From NCBI GenBank assembly GCA_029237695.1, contig CM055275.1, positions 88,896,433 to 88,960,432 of the forward strand: DNA of 64,000 nucleotides, written 5' to 3'. A program made the translations under genes and the position numbers. Below the pieces are notes generated by a model, which saw only the letters and a list, made by a program, of their open reading frames with translations, was not told where the DNA came from and made no database searches. The DNA is from Conchocele bisecta (taxonomy: Eukaryota; Mollusca; Bivalvia; Lucinida; Thyasiridae). Below are positions 35,214 to 47,543 of this stretch, one piece after another (positions within the stretch are counted from its first letter, which is position 1; each line of letters opens with the position of its first letter).

Positions 35214-35731
35214 AGGTACATGCCCACTCAGTAGGCACAAAATGTTCTTTATATCAGAGACATCATCTGAGACATTTTCGGGCAAAATAAACATTAATTC
35301 ACCATTAATACACATATTTATTGGCATTATTATACATTTTATATCAGACGTAAATTTCCACACTGCTATCAGGGGCGATAACCGTGTTTTCTTAAAATGT
35401 TACGAAGACATTACTATTTATTTTTTGTTGTGCAATGATCATACTTTATAATCTGTCAAAAGAAAAACATTATTTTTTCAGGGGATCACATTTAATTAGT
35501 ATAAGAAATTAAAAAATATCATGCCCCATTTGCCTATGAAAATAGCCTGATATCACCGGGTGTCACTATCAATGAAATAAACATTACTAAATGATTACAT
35601 CCATATAACGGGCACTCGTAATGTTTAGAACTGGTGGAATAGTGACAAAAGTATACACTTATTTAATTGCTACAAATAACTGAGAATACACATAACTTTA
35701 ATTGTTGTGCCTACTGAGTGGGTATGTACCT
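35214..35731. mobile_element. TTAA-flanked MITE (family T), copy 4
   Basis: TTAA at 35,210-35,213 and 35,732-35,735. Termini AGGTACATGCCCACTCAG and GAGTGGGTATGTACCT. Confidence 0.85.
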
Positions 35732-35735
35732 TTAA

Positions 35736-35950
35736 TTAGCATAAATAATTAAAAAATATCATGCCACATTTGAATATGAAAATAGCTTGATACCACCGCT
35801 AGTCATTATCAGTAAAATAAATATTACTAAATGATTATATATGGATAGCAGGCACACGTAATTTTTAGAACTGGTGGAATAGTGACACAATTATACACTT
35901 ATTTAATTGCTATAAAGAACAGTTTGTGCCTACTGAGTGGGCATGTATCT
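35736..35950. mobile_element. Right half of a family T MITE
   Basis: Counterpart of 12,154-12,370. It ends GCATGTATCT before TTAA. Confidence 0.7.
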
Positions 35951-36239
35951 TTAAAAACTTTAACCTTCAATCAAAAAAATTTAACCAGACGCACGAAGTG
36001 ACATACATATGGATGTACGTACGTATGTAGGCCAATGTGACAACTATATCGCACTGTCCACCTGCAGGCATGTGAAAAACATTGAGGTAAATTTCAAAGT
36101 AATTTGATCTTGATATTGGGCACAGGGGTTGCAGGGGTTGAGCATAGAATGAAAATATGGATGATGATAAACACACATGTGAAGCTTCGAGTGAATTGGC
36201 GAAGCTGTTTCTGAGATATAGTGTTCTTAAAAACTTTAA

Positions 36240-36750
36240 AGGTACATGCCCACGCAGTAGGCACAAAATGTTCTTTACAGGAATGAAATAAGTGTCTAAT
36301 TGTGTCACTATTCCACCAGTTCTAAAACATACGAGTGCCCGCTATACAGATATAATCATTTAGTAATATTGTTTTACTGATAGTGACGCGCGGTTGTATC
36401 AGGCTATTTTCATATGCAAATGAGGCATTATATTTTTTAATTATTTATACTAATTAAATGAGTCACCTGAAAAAATAATATTTGCAACAGATTATAAAGT
36501 ATGATCATTGCACATCGGAAAATAAATACAGAGATAAATAGTAATGTCAGTTAACATTTTAAGGAAACACGATTATCACCCCTGATATCATTGTGGAAAT
36601 TTTGTTTGATAAACGAAGTATAATGATGACAATTATATCGTCGGGAAATGGTTAATGACTGTTTATTTTACCCTAACAATGTCATATCTAACGAATGGAT
36701 GAACAAAATATTCCTCCCTATATTATAACATGGCACGTGGGCATGTACCT
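36240..36750. mobile_element. TTAA-flanked MITE (family T), copy 5, with empty site
   Basis: AGGTACATGCCCACGCAG to CGTGGGCATGTACCT, flanked by TTAA (36,236-36,239 and 36,751-36,754). The paralogous site near 12,652-12,668 reads AAAACTTTAACCTACGG with a single TTAA. The duplication and boundaries are therefore proven by comparison. Confidence 0.9.
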
Positions 36751-37332
36751 TTAACCTATGGTAAATAAAAACCAGATGGCCATGGCCCGCATGTCGAGCC
36801 CACCGAGGCATTTGATGGTTCCGGAGTATATTTATTTGAAGTTTGAATTAAGGTACATGTATGTAAAAGCTTTAACGCAAATTTGAAAGTCATTTGACCT
36901 TGATCTTGGGCATGTGGGTCGCATGCGTGGGCTATAATATGAAAATATGGATGATAATAAAGAATTATCTGAAGTTTGAAGCAAATCTGAGTAAGTGTTG
37001 TGGAGATATAAGGTATGCAAAAACTTTAACACAAATTTCAAAGTCATTTGACCTTGACCTTGGGGCACAGGGGCCGCATGAGTGGGACACAGAATGAATA
37101 TATGGATGATGACTAATAAGCATTTGATGTTTCAAGTCAATGTGACTTAGGATATGGTATTTAAAAACATACACCGATTTCAGACGGACTGACGCACGGA
37201 CGTCATTGTGATCACTAAGTCTCGCTTTCCGCAAGCAGACTAGGCAAAAAAACTACGGATGGACGTCAATGCGCAGACTACATCGCACTGTCCGCAGGCG
37301 GTCGCGACAAAAATTGTCCAACCTCTTTTTAA

Positions 37333-39119
37333 AGGTGCAAGCCCACTCAGTAGCAGGGTTGGCAATTTCCCGGGAAATAAGAGTATTTCCCAGGACGGCG
37401 GGAAATACCGGGAAATACTGGGAAATACCGGGAAATACTGGGAAATACCGGGAAATATGAATCTTCGTGGTCTTTTTCATTGCAAAATGTCAAGATGAGT
37501 CTCTATATTCCCCTATATCTACTATGGTTTATATCTGTGTAGACTGATGAGCCTACAGGTAAAACATTCTGCAATAAAAAAAGAAATAAAAAGTTTATTT
37601 AGAGAAAAAAAACATCATCATTTTCTAGACAATTTTCTTCCCTATTTACAAGTCGATGTTAAGTATTTGCCAACTGTCTATTTTATTGTATATGAGAACA
37701 CCCCTCATTACTATAGTAACCTGCCACTAATAAAAGCTGCTTTTGGAATTTTGAGAAAATCCCTGTTGATAACGGATAATCCATGTACAGTGTAAGTGTA
37801 ATTGTTTTACAACTTGACATGACCATATACAGACCACCTGGGTTCTTATTATACAGTATGACACAAAAGGTGTGGAGAGAAGGGCTGAATTAACAGCCTG
37901 TTGTCATAGTCTGATGGTTTATTAAAGTATATTAAAGTCTCATCAATGTACATGCAAATAAGTAGGCTTTTGGCTAATTTTAACGATTTTAGGTACTGTA
38001 TCTCATACGTACCATCGTGGCCCAGTCTTCACGTTAAATAAATGTCATAATAATAATGTAAATAAGTAATACAAATGCAAAGCATAAAAACAACAGTATC
38101 TTGTCAAGTCATATAAGTACTTGTAAGAGACTGTGTATGCACATCTTGCATGCTAAGATCATTTATTATCATTTCTTGATACCGAATACATGTATTAGTG
38201 TGGAAGAAGGTTGACAATTAACAGCCTGTTGTCTAAACATAGTCTGATCATGATGACGTTATCCTTGTGAATTTTATCTAGCAGACCACTCGGATGCTTC
38301 CTAAAAAATGAAGAAGTAATTTACAAAAAAATAATACAACCAAAATATAAATGTCATGGTTGCCAAATATTCCACCTGATGAGTACCCTAGTTGGGAATG
38401 AAACAGATCTATACATTGTAATTAACCCCTATATCTAATTATTAAGTTGTTGATTGTTTAATTAACTATTACTGAGCTTAAAACTTAATTTAAATAACTT
38501 TAATTATCAAATAATAACATCAAAATTCATATTTCCCGGTATTTCCCACTTTGGGGAGTATTTCCCGGGACGGGAAATACCGGTATTTCCCGCCGGGAAT
38601 TTCCGCCCCCGGTATTTCCCGGCCAACCCTGCTCAGTAGGCTAAAAATGCTCTTTATGGGAATTAAATAAGTGTATAATTGTCACTATTCCACTAGTTAT
38701 AAACATTACGAGTGCCCGCTATACAGATATAATCATTTGGTAATATTTATTTTACAGATAGTGACGCGCGGTGGTATCGGTATTTTCATGTGCAAATGGG
38801 GCATGATATTTTATAATTATTTATACTAATTAAATGCATCAACTGAAAACAAAAAAAAATTGACAGATTATAAAGTATGATCATTGGGACATCAAAAAAT
38901 AAATACAGAGAATAAATAGTAATGTCCGTTAACATTTTAAGGAAACACGGTTATCGTCCCTGATATAAATGTGGAAATTTTCTTCTGATATAAAATGTAT
39001 AATAATGCCAAACAATACGTGGGTAATGGTAAATGATTGGTTTATCTGGCCAGAAAAATGTCTCCGATGATGTCTCTGACATAAAGAACATTTTGTGCCT
39101 ACTGAGTGGGCATGTACCT
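37333..39119. mobile_element. Family T MITE interrupted by an hAT element
   Basis: TTAA at 37,329-37,332 and 39,120-39,123. Ends AGGTGCAAGCCCACTCAG and GAGTGGGCATGTACCT. Without the inserted hAT and its duplicated 8 bp it would be 501 bp, matching the uninterrupted right-arm copy (63,436-63,934, 499 bp). Confidence 0.9.
37354..38631. mobile_element. Non-autonomous hAT-type transposon
   Basis: 8 bp target duplication CTCAGTAG at 37,346-37,353 and 38,632-38,639. Terminal inverted repeat CAGGGTTGGC / GCCAACCCTG, with the CA..TG ends usual for hAT. Subterminal GGGAAATAC repeats lie on both sides (tandem at 37,400-37,460). The uninterrupted word is seen at 63,9xx and at 13,250. One 82-residue open frame (37,547-37,795) shows no transposase motif. 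Confidence 0.92.
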
Positions 39120-39123
39120 TTAA

Positions 39124-39930
39124 CGCTAGCTCCGCCCTGTCCAGTGAGACCTATGCATGTGTTAAGTTTCATAAAAAATATTGCAAAGGGTGGTGTTCGC
39201 GTTATGCTCCGGACAAATCAGTGCGCAAAAAAACAAAGGGAGATAACTAAACTAGAAAATGTGATCATAGAACACGGATACCCCACATATCGCTTTGATA
39301 GTAAACAAGGCAAAATTCCAGTGTCCAAAAGGGAGAGAAAATCCATGACACGGGGTTCGAATCAAAAATCGAAATAAACTTTCCGCATCTACTCATCATA
39401 AGGAAGCTACATATCAAATTTCAGTGCTGTAGCTATTACAAAAGTTTTACGAGCTACAAGGCAAAATTTTCAAATTCTAATTCAAAAAAGGGGAGATAAT
39501 CCACGACTCGGGGGTCGAATCAAAATAAACTTTGCAAATCTACTCATCATAAAGAAGCTACATACCAAGTTTCAGGTGTGTAGCTATTAGGGTTTAAAAG
39601 TTTTACGAGCTACAAGACAAAATTGGAAAATTCTAACTTGAAAAGGGGGAGATAATCCATGACCATGGGGTCGAATCAAACATACATGTATCAAGTTTCA
39701 GGTATGTAGCTATTACGATTTAAAAGTTTTACGAGCTACAAGACAAAATTGGAAAATTCTAACTTGAAAAGGGGGAGATAATCCATGACCATGGGGTCGA
39801 ATCAAACATACATGTACCAAGTTTCAGGTATGTAGCTATTACGATTTAAAAGTTTTACGAGTTACTAGGTTGGTGACGGATGGAAGAACGGACAAGGGTA
39901 ACACTAAATGCCCCATCCACTATGGTGGTG
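39124..39930 (-). mobile_element. Pearl-like element, copy 2, with ~124-160 bp core units
   Basis: Repeated units with GGGGGAGATAATCCATGA (complement TCATGGATTATCTCCCCC) near 39,490, 39,647 and 39,771. The right end has GACGGATGGAAGAACGGACA, CAAGGGTAACACTAAATGCC and a CCATCCACTATGGTGG hairpin. The right arm carries one unit fewer (about 124 bp). Confidence 0.65.
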
Positions 39931-40604
39931 AGGCAAAAGTTGTCATATACAAGTAACTTACCTTAATTCATCAGTTACACATCAGACGATGAATGAACTT
40001 TAATTCTGGTGTAGAATATTAAAGTTATTCATTATATTCAATAGTGCTGCTTTGACATGACGTGAAATTAAAACATGCACGGCATGATCTGGAAGAAAAA
40101 TCACAGACCAAGCACGCATATTCAGAATCACGTCTGTCGGTTCTTATCCAGCTCCGATTTCTGTCACCTGTCCACAAAATCCAGAATCCAACATTGAACA
40201 AATTTAATCCTCTATGTTGGTGTACGTTAGAACAAAATGTCACTTAGTATATTATCCAATCCATTGTAATCTCTTGTTTCTCTAAATCAATGCGTCCAAC
40301 AATCCCTGTAGCTGCTATCGTGATAAAAAATGTTAAAGGTTCTGTCAGCGCCTCACATATTAATCTTAAATAATATCCACCATTTTGATTCCAAGTACCA
40401 GAAGAATGATGTTTCCATGCGCCGTCGTAGTGTTATCTGTCAGATTCCGTTGTTTATTTGATCAAATTGATGGACAAATTTGTGTCCGCAAATGTCGCCA
40501 AGAGCATAATCTGTGACGTTGACTGTAATAATTTGGCATAACTTCTAGCTTGTGAATTTTTGGTTGAATGAAGTGATCACTATGGTGAATAAGTGTGTAT
40601 TTGT

Positions 40605-40676
40605 GTCCGGTTTGCTCAGTAGGTAGAGCGATGGTGTGGTAAACCAGAGATCCCCGGTTCGATTCCGGGCTGGTGT
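40605..40676 (+). repeat. tRNA-derived SINE head (Thr-like)
   Basis: Same 72 nt tRNA-like fold as 29,853-29,924, with a perfect B box GGTTCGATTCC. The acceptor stem is poorly paired. Confidence 0.6.
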
Positions 40677-41196
40677 ACATCTTTCTCACCCTGTGACATT
40701 TAGCGCCCAACGTAGTTGCGGGAAGTAACTCTGCAGAATACTCAGGCATCGTCCGTACCGAGAGTTATGGTGCTCTCCATAGGTTTCCCCTGCAAAGTAC
40801 CAAATCACATCTGATTTGCACTTCAACTGTTAATTGCGACATATTTTCTGTATTTTCCGATTGATAGAAATTTCAGTTTTATACTTATTCATTTCTGTGT
40901 AATAAGTACAGAAAAAATATGTCACAATTAACAGCTAAAGCGCGAATGAGATCCGATTCGGTACTCTGCAGGAAAAACCTATGGAGCACCGTAACTCTGG
41001 GTACGGATGATAATTGAGTATTCTGTTGCCGAACGAAGGACCGCAACTGATAAATACTCCCAAAATTGTACCCAAACATATGGAATTCGGAGACAAAAAT
41101 TAAACATGGAATTCGAGGACGAATTTCAATTTGGCGGAGAAGAATGTCACAGTACGCAACTGACTATGGGGATGAAGTGTGTATGATCTGTGCCTT

Positions 41197-41270
41197 GTTA
41201 GCTGGCTCGGTAGAGCCATGGGCATGGTACGGTAAACATGAGGTCCCTGGTTCGATTCCGGGCCGTTATT
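41197..41270 (+). repeat. Second tRNA-derived repeat
   Basis: D arm GGCTC-GGTA-GAGCC and T arm CCTGG-TTCGATT-CCGGG around a perfect B box. The anticodon arm does not fold cleanly. It is a different tRNA-derived sequence from 40,605. It is mirrored at 61,409-61,482. Confidence 0.55.
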
Positions 41271-41279
41271 TATCTTTCT

Positions 41280-42640
41280 CTCTCTGTGACACAAGTAAAC
41301 CGTTTTCTTTTAAAGAAATGGCTATCACCGGAATAAATAATATCTTCACAAAATTTGATTCGGGCCAATAGAAATCAACAGCCAGAACAGAACGTTTGCA
41401 GTAATAGAAATCTAATTCCAAAATAAATTTTTACCATTTTTTTTTATGATCAGGTTTCGAAAATTAAAATATGCAGTTCTTTTAAAATTTTTATCAATAT
41501 GTTCACCATGTTATTATGGTTAATATAGAATTCACAGTCTCCTTGCAGCTTGAAATTGAAAGACATTATGAAAAGTTGTGTTGATCTCAGAAATTGTCAT
41601 GTCGACTATAGGATCGCGTCGAAATAATGTTAACAGAATAGGAAAACGTAATTTGATACCGACGAAAAAGTAAACAAAACGCAAAATTGATGCTTTGTTT
41701 TGCCATATTTTACCGTAGACCACACATTATAATTTGATTTTATATGAAAATAAATAGATTGTGAGTATGGTGGTGTCTATTAATTTGTTCTTGATATTCA
41801 GAACGGCAGTGAGTGAGTGACGACCAGTTTTGTCCAAGAAATTGTCAAGGTCAATGTTTCACTGTTTGTCTCGCAATAACCCGCCGATTTATATCTGCGC
41901 ACCAAAAAAACAGATCACCAATACCGCTGACTTTCTAGTCTCTTTGAATTAGATAGATGGGATAAAATTTTGGATTGGAACACGGATACGTTTGTCAACT
42001 ATTTCGATTTTATTGCCGCATTGGTCAAGCAGAGCGGTCCGCTGGTTTTACCGCAGCGTAAAGTAGTCATTCTTTCGCAGTTTAAAGAAAAAAAGGAGCG
42101 TAAACTGCAATTAAAAGCGGAGCGCAGCACTAACTGCGCTATAAGTATTGCAATTCCGCAACCAACTCTTTGGACCACAGTCACATGATCGCAGCGGTCC
42201 AACTGCAATTAATGGGAATGCGAATTGCAATCCTGCGCTCCAGGAATTGCAATTCGCCTGGTAAGAGAAGCGCAGGCCACTCTGTAAAATATGTTACATT
42301 TAGCGGCCATTTTGGATTGGATGTCGCAGTGAATTGAATATTAAAAATGTTGACCGCTAATCTGATAAGTCGAGTAAATCGACTTCACACTCTTAAATTA
42401 CTTTAATACCTCACACTTTTTACTATATCTGTTTGGCGGCCATTTTGAATTAATGCAAATTTCTCAAAACGCTCAAAGATGACAGAGTGTCATTAGCCGG
42501 ATTCTGGATGTGGATGGCATGGACATATATGGCATGGACACGCAACATCGCTAATAACAAAACTATGTTAATCAAAACAATGTTAAGCTCCCGGCTGTCG
42601 GACCAACATGGCGGTAATTATGATTTATTTTCATTGGCTA
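41280..42640. other. Left-arm stretch without recognised gene
   Basis: Mirrored at about 60,050-61,400. The piece 42,060-42,260 is built from AATTGC / GCAATT words (GAATTGCAATTCGCC and similar). Open frames here do not resemble known proteins. Confidence 0.45.
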
Positions 42641-44628
42641 CCTATATCGAGGGAACGAAATGCTATGTCGTGGTAACGAGATGCTATCTTGTGATCTCTT
42701 GTGGTAACGACATACATGTAGCTAACTCGTGGGAACGAAATCCTATCTCGTGGGAACGAGATGCTATCTCGAGGGAACGAGATGCTATGTCGTGGTAACG
42801 ATATAGCTAAGTCGTGGTAACGAGATGCTATCTCATGAGAACGAGATGCTATGTCATCGTAAAGCGTTGCTAATGCTATCATCTATGATAGAATCTATGT
42901 AGCGATGCTCAAGGGTGTCAAGTGACCCACGTGACCGGTATCTCATGAATATTCATAACTGGAAATTTACAGCCCAGATTACTCCCGTTTTATTTCGGTC
43001 AGATATAGTATATTGAAGGTGGAACAGGGAACCAAAATTGCAAGCATGTTGAGAGAAGTGATGTAAGGTCAAGGAAACTGGGAAATCCCACATGAGATCG
43101 CTAAATATATACGATTACAAAGACTTTGAAAAACATAATTGCAGAAATAATAGGTATTGCAGACGATTTCACTTAATTTTTTAATATAAACTGACACAGA
43201 CATATGTATATATTTGATAATAGTAAACTTTATTGACACATTCAAGCGGATTCATGCTTTAAAACGATGTGTTTTACCTCGCTATCAAGCCATTCATACA
43301 CCGGAAGTTGAAATCCAAGATGGCGGACTTGGAAATTCAATGCTGAGCAGGATAGAAAAAAACATGTATTTTTTAACACTGGAGGCTTTGTAAGTCAAAA
43401 TCATGAATACTGAAATGTATTATCATTATGGTAACACACAGACAGTAACTAGATATGAAACGGAGTTGAATATTTAAACGGTTTACCAGACTGTCTTCGT
43501 ATGTGGCTGGATAAATGGGACTTATAAGTTTTTGCGACCGGTGTAGCACCAGATCAGCCTGCGCTTAGTCTGATCAAGAGCTGCACTGTCCACCATTCCA
43601 TCAATCAAACACCCGCTATGCTTCTAACAAACAACATGGATCGTTATGAGGCTACGGGACTGTACTATTTGATCAGGAGCTACACTGGTCACAAATCTCA
43701 TTAGCCCATTTCGCAATTCTCGGAATGTTAGACTGGAAATCGAGACAGCCCAAGTGTTTAATCAACATACTTGGATAATAAATCAACCCACTTAATTAGT
43801 AAGTTATGGGACTGTTTTGTCGAGTTCACAATGTATACAATGTGGGTGGGGTAATGTTTTGAATATGTTTGGATTTTGTCATATTTAAGGTGAGTTTAAA
43901 TTATATGGTCTAATAAGTAGGCTTAGAAATCACTACTCTTGACCATTTATACTTGCTATGTAAATATTAAGTTGGGTTAAATGCATTATTATGTGACAAA
44001 AATTAAATTTACTGTGTTTCAAAGTTTGAAACATTGTTGATGTTATAAATATTTTTAAAATAAAAGCTTGTAGATAATCATTGAAACTATTAAATAGCTT
44101 TAACTAACTAAAATAACTACAATCCCACTGTCAATGCAATTAGTTATGCTAATTGTTGGATGTCACTCTAAGTACTATACTTGTCTATATTCATGGTATT
44201 TCTTAAAATGGTCTATACGTTTCTTGCACATGGTAACTGGGGCGCAACTGCATGATTTCTATTGACAGTAAGTTTATCAAATGCTTTGATGTTTGGTTCC
44301 ATATATGTTGCCATGACTATGGATGCTATAAATTGTATTGTATGATCAATTTATTGTATCTGAATATCTTGGGCTGCTTTTTCCTACTTTCTGGACAAGA
44401 AATTTTACAAGTCCGTCTATAGTACCTTACTTTAAAGTAAGATATCTTGGGTTTGAAACAAGATATTTTGACATGTCTTGTGTTTTTTTCAATCTCAAAG
44501 ACTATAGCTTAACACCAACAAGAAATTATGCTATTTTAAGCAATTTAAAAAAATGGCTGAGCATCGCTAATCTATGTCGTGGGAAATACATAAAAAAAGA
44601 TTTGCGCACTCCCTTTTAAGCTTCCGTA
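42640..44628 (-). mobile_element. TACGG-type element with 21 bp array, interrupted
   Basis: On the minus strand it starts TACGGAAGCTTAAAAGGGA at 44,628. After an inserted element (42,901-44,568) it continues into a CGTTCCCACG array (42,891 down to about 42,650) and on into a CAAAATGGCCGCC-bearing tail. The right arm holds the uninterrupted copy from 59,792. Confidence 0.75.
42901..44568. mobile_element. 1,668 bp element with 9 bp target duplication, left arm only
   Basis: AATCTATGT is duplicated (42,892-42,900 and 44,569-44,577). Terminal inverted repeats are AGCGATGCTCA and TGAGCATCGCT. The right arm at about 59,840-59,850 has the site once and no element. There is no long open frame. The interior carries CCAAGATGGCGGACTTGG and a GATCAGCCTGCGC / CTACACTGGTCACAAATC segment seen elsewhere. 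Nine-base duplications occur in Mutator-like transposons, but an 11 bp TIR is short for them. Confidence 0.88.
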
Positions 44629-45880
44629 GGGCATTGACATTCATACTTCGCTATATTGTTATTGATAGATTATACTCCAATATGACACGAAAATATTATC
44701 ATAAACTCACCTAATAAAGTGTTGATTAGCAAAATTCTAAGGTCACTCTCACACGAAGCAGAAAGTAAACAGAGCATCTTCAATATGGCGGAAGATGGAT
44801 CACACATGACTAGCACGTGACATCTATTTATAATTATCGGTGGCACAGTTTTGAGGCCGAGACGGCTCGTGCGTAACGTGATACGGACTTTTTGTATAGA
44901 GATTGTATCGTCAAATCACAGGTGTGCGTCAAATGAGAAACGCCATGGGATTTTGTACTTTCGGACATCCGCGTAATTTCCATAAATACATGTAGAAAAC
45001 TTAGATCTAAATTTACAATACTCAATAGTTTGTTGCGTTGATTGCAATCATCGGCGACGACTATCCGTGCGGAATTCTGTTGTAATTCACGGTTTGTCGG
45101 TTAAACAGACAGCTGAGCCAGAATCAGAAAAAAAAAGGAATTTGAGCTGAAATAATCAATGACACGCGTGTGTAGCTACGATCAAACAGATGCCGCCGGA
45201 GGTCATTAATAGTTCGGCATAACAAACAACACCTATGCCAACGTGATTGGTTGAGTCCAGTTTGACAGACATGAAGAATAGATACACTGCGAACATCAGG
45301 ATGCTTTTTTCACCGGGTATGGACGGTGTTCGAGCCAATTCCCACTCTTAAATATAAGCCGAATATAATAGAATGCTTTCTACAGTTCCGAAACTTCAAT
45401 CTTGATGTGTTTGTTTTTACACATTGATGATTTGTTATATTGCAGGACAAAACGTGTGTAACTTGAATGTCCACGCTTATTGTTTCCGTAAACATGGTAA
45501 ATACTGTTTTGGAATACTAAAATATAACTAAATCACACATTTTGTTCTTTGACAGATAAAAAAAAAATGATATAGTCAATTTTCACATGGACAGTAAATT
45601 ATTTATTATTTCTAATTTATTTGCCTATATACTTACTTGTTTGAAATAAATAGAAAATGTTTGGAATGGATGTTAAAAACTAAGATGTTTTCCATAAGAA
45701 AATCGCTGTTTTGCCAAATGGGGGTTACGTCAATTGAACATAGCTTGGTCCTATATGTGGCTGTGACTGGAGAAATGGGGTTTGTGTGATTTGTGACCAG
45801 TGTATGTCCTAATCAAATATAACACTCCTATAGTCTAAATACAATCTAGATTGCATGCTAGTGTGTTTTATTGAAGGAAT
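44629..45880. other. Left-arm stretch without recognised gene
   Basis: Mirrored at 56,410-56,958 and 59,111-59,790. On the minus strand, CCATCTTCCGCCATATTG near 44,790 precedes CACTTTATTAGGTGAGTTT, a possible donor. This could be a transcribed first exon, but no protein supports it. Confidence 0.4.
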
Positions 45881-45884
45881 GCCG

Positions 45885-45975
45885 AAAAATGCAGATCCTG
45901 TTCAGACTGTGCGGATGCACATGCTGAACTGGATCTACACTAGTCGCAAACGCCATATAAGCCCCATGTTGCATT
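45885..45975. repeat. Hairpin repeat
   Basis: CAGATCCTGTTCAGACTGTG pairs imperfectly with the following CATGCTGAACTGGATCTACA. It is mirrored at 56,300-56,392 and related to the hairpin in 14,502-14,740. Confidence 0.65.
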
Positions 45976-47543
45976 TGGCTTATTGCACAGTCTCAGCCGG
46001 AGTGCCAGGTGGCAGGGACCATTGACGAGGCAATTTTAAAATCGCTATGATAAGTACAGTGGATGTTGACACAATCTTCAAACAATTACACACCACCCCC
46101 GTGGTAATTAGAGCGACTAATTTCCCCACTGCTTTCACCAAGGGCAGTCGGCTTTCCTTAATTGACCCCATGTACACCATTGTTTCATTGTAAGTGTCGT
46201 TATGACAGTTCGACTAGCATAGCACCAGATCCATATATGCACCTGACAGCTCTGAGTGTCTTCTCTGTTGCCCGTCTGATTTAGCATTATATATAAGCAC
46301 TATCTGAGAAAACATAGATTGTAACTTTACGATGTAAATATAAATACATGTATATACAGACTGGTATCCCACAGCTGTTGAAAAGTGCACGGTATGTCCA
46401 TTTTTGTTACCCACTGTTGCACTTCAGTATGTAGTTTGTAACAAGGTCATTCTTGTATTTGTATAGTACAGCTAGGGTCCCATATATGTATATCAGCACT
46501 CTAATAAAGGAGTTCTACGTAGTCTGTTGAACTAGTATGTGTAATAATCGTATTATGCATACATTTCGGAAGTACTGCTGATACGTCATATACCCACGTG
46601 ACAGCAAAGGGAAATAAATGTGGTAAGCAAAATAAAGGGAAGTTTGTCAGACAGTGACGGCTGCAAAAACTCGCTGTCCGGAAAATGAAATCCGTAAAAG
46701 AACGACATATTCTGGTCGGATTACTGTGAAATATGTTTTATTTGATATATAAATGATGAATACATAAGCGTATCGCGAAAACAGAATATTGTTATATCTG
46801 ATTATCTCCCTTAAACCCCTTTCTTGCTCAACTTTTAGACTACACAATGGAAATAGACTACACAATGGAAATGTGTACAAGTATGTAATTAAGACTCAAA
46901 ATACAATGCAAATATAAAGTGTTTCAATTTCATTACGACATACCAAGGCCTCAATCAGTAAGTTATAGTATTTTAACGATTCGGACGCTAGCAAGCTCAG
47001 ACCAAAACCGTTTCGGGAAAACCTTGCTATGTTTTACTATGCGTAATCAACATATAGGCAAAAGTTCTTTATCACATATGATATATGAACCTTTCACATA
47101 TTCACTGTTAATATAGCATTAAGTTTAAACATGGGACAAAACAATCAAACATAAATAACGAATCTGTTACGGTCCGAAACGCCCTCGCCCTCGAAGTTAT
47201 ATATATAGATCACCAGGAAGGAAACTATACCGACACCAGGCAATGTAAGAAGAACTGACGATCCAGAGTAAACATATCAATTTATCCATGAAATTGCTGT
47301 GTAAAACCATTTTTATGAATTATTACTTGTGTCACATGTATATATGGTTCATAAAATATAACATACTTCACTAATTTGAGCATCATACGTATACAACACC
47401 ATTATTTCGACTTGCCTTAAAACGCACATTTACAAATACTACAGTGGATATACCTCGGTTCTGGATAATAAGCCTTCGTTGGCCAGTTACTAGAGCTATA
47501 CGCATATAAAAACAATTATTCAAAACTTTTTAAAACAATAAAC
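45976..47543. other. Left-arm stretch without recognised gene
   Basis: Mirrored at 54,731-56,300. An 18 bp unit (GACTACACAATGGAAAT) is tandemly doubled near 46,850-46,880. No supported exon. Confidence 0.45.

Larger units (their letters stand above)
34844..37330 (-). mobile_element. CTAGATGG-type rolling-circle-like repeat block, copy B
   Basis: Same edge (ACTAGATGGCCATGGCC) and interior as copy A at 11,300-13,230. TTTGACCTTGA segments lie at about 36,895 and 37,048, and GACGGACTGACGCACGG near 37,183. It is interrupted by three MITEs. Confidence 0.5.
30603..38845 (+). repeat. Segmental duplication, copy B
   Basis: Direct-orientation partner of 7,960-13,470, expanded by insertions at 30,943-32,200, 36,240-36,750 and 37,354-38,631. 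Its right part overlaps the start of the palindrome's left arm. Confidence 0.85.

Noticed and set aside
37547..37795. 82-residue frame inside the hAT element as a transposase
   Set aside because: No hAT dimerisation or catalytic motif is visible and the element is too short to encode one.
41970..42188. 72-residue frame (and its right-arm mirror) as a gene
   Set aside because: The arm copies differ in open length, the sequence is embedded in AATTGC-rich repeat, and no family is recognised.
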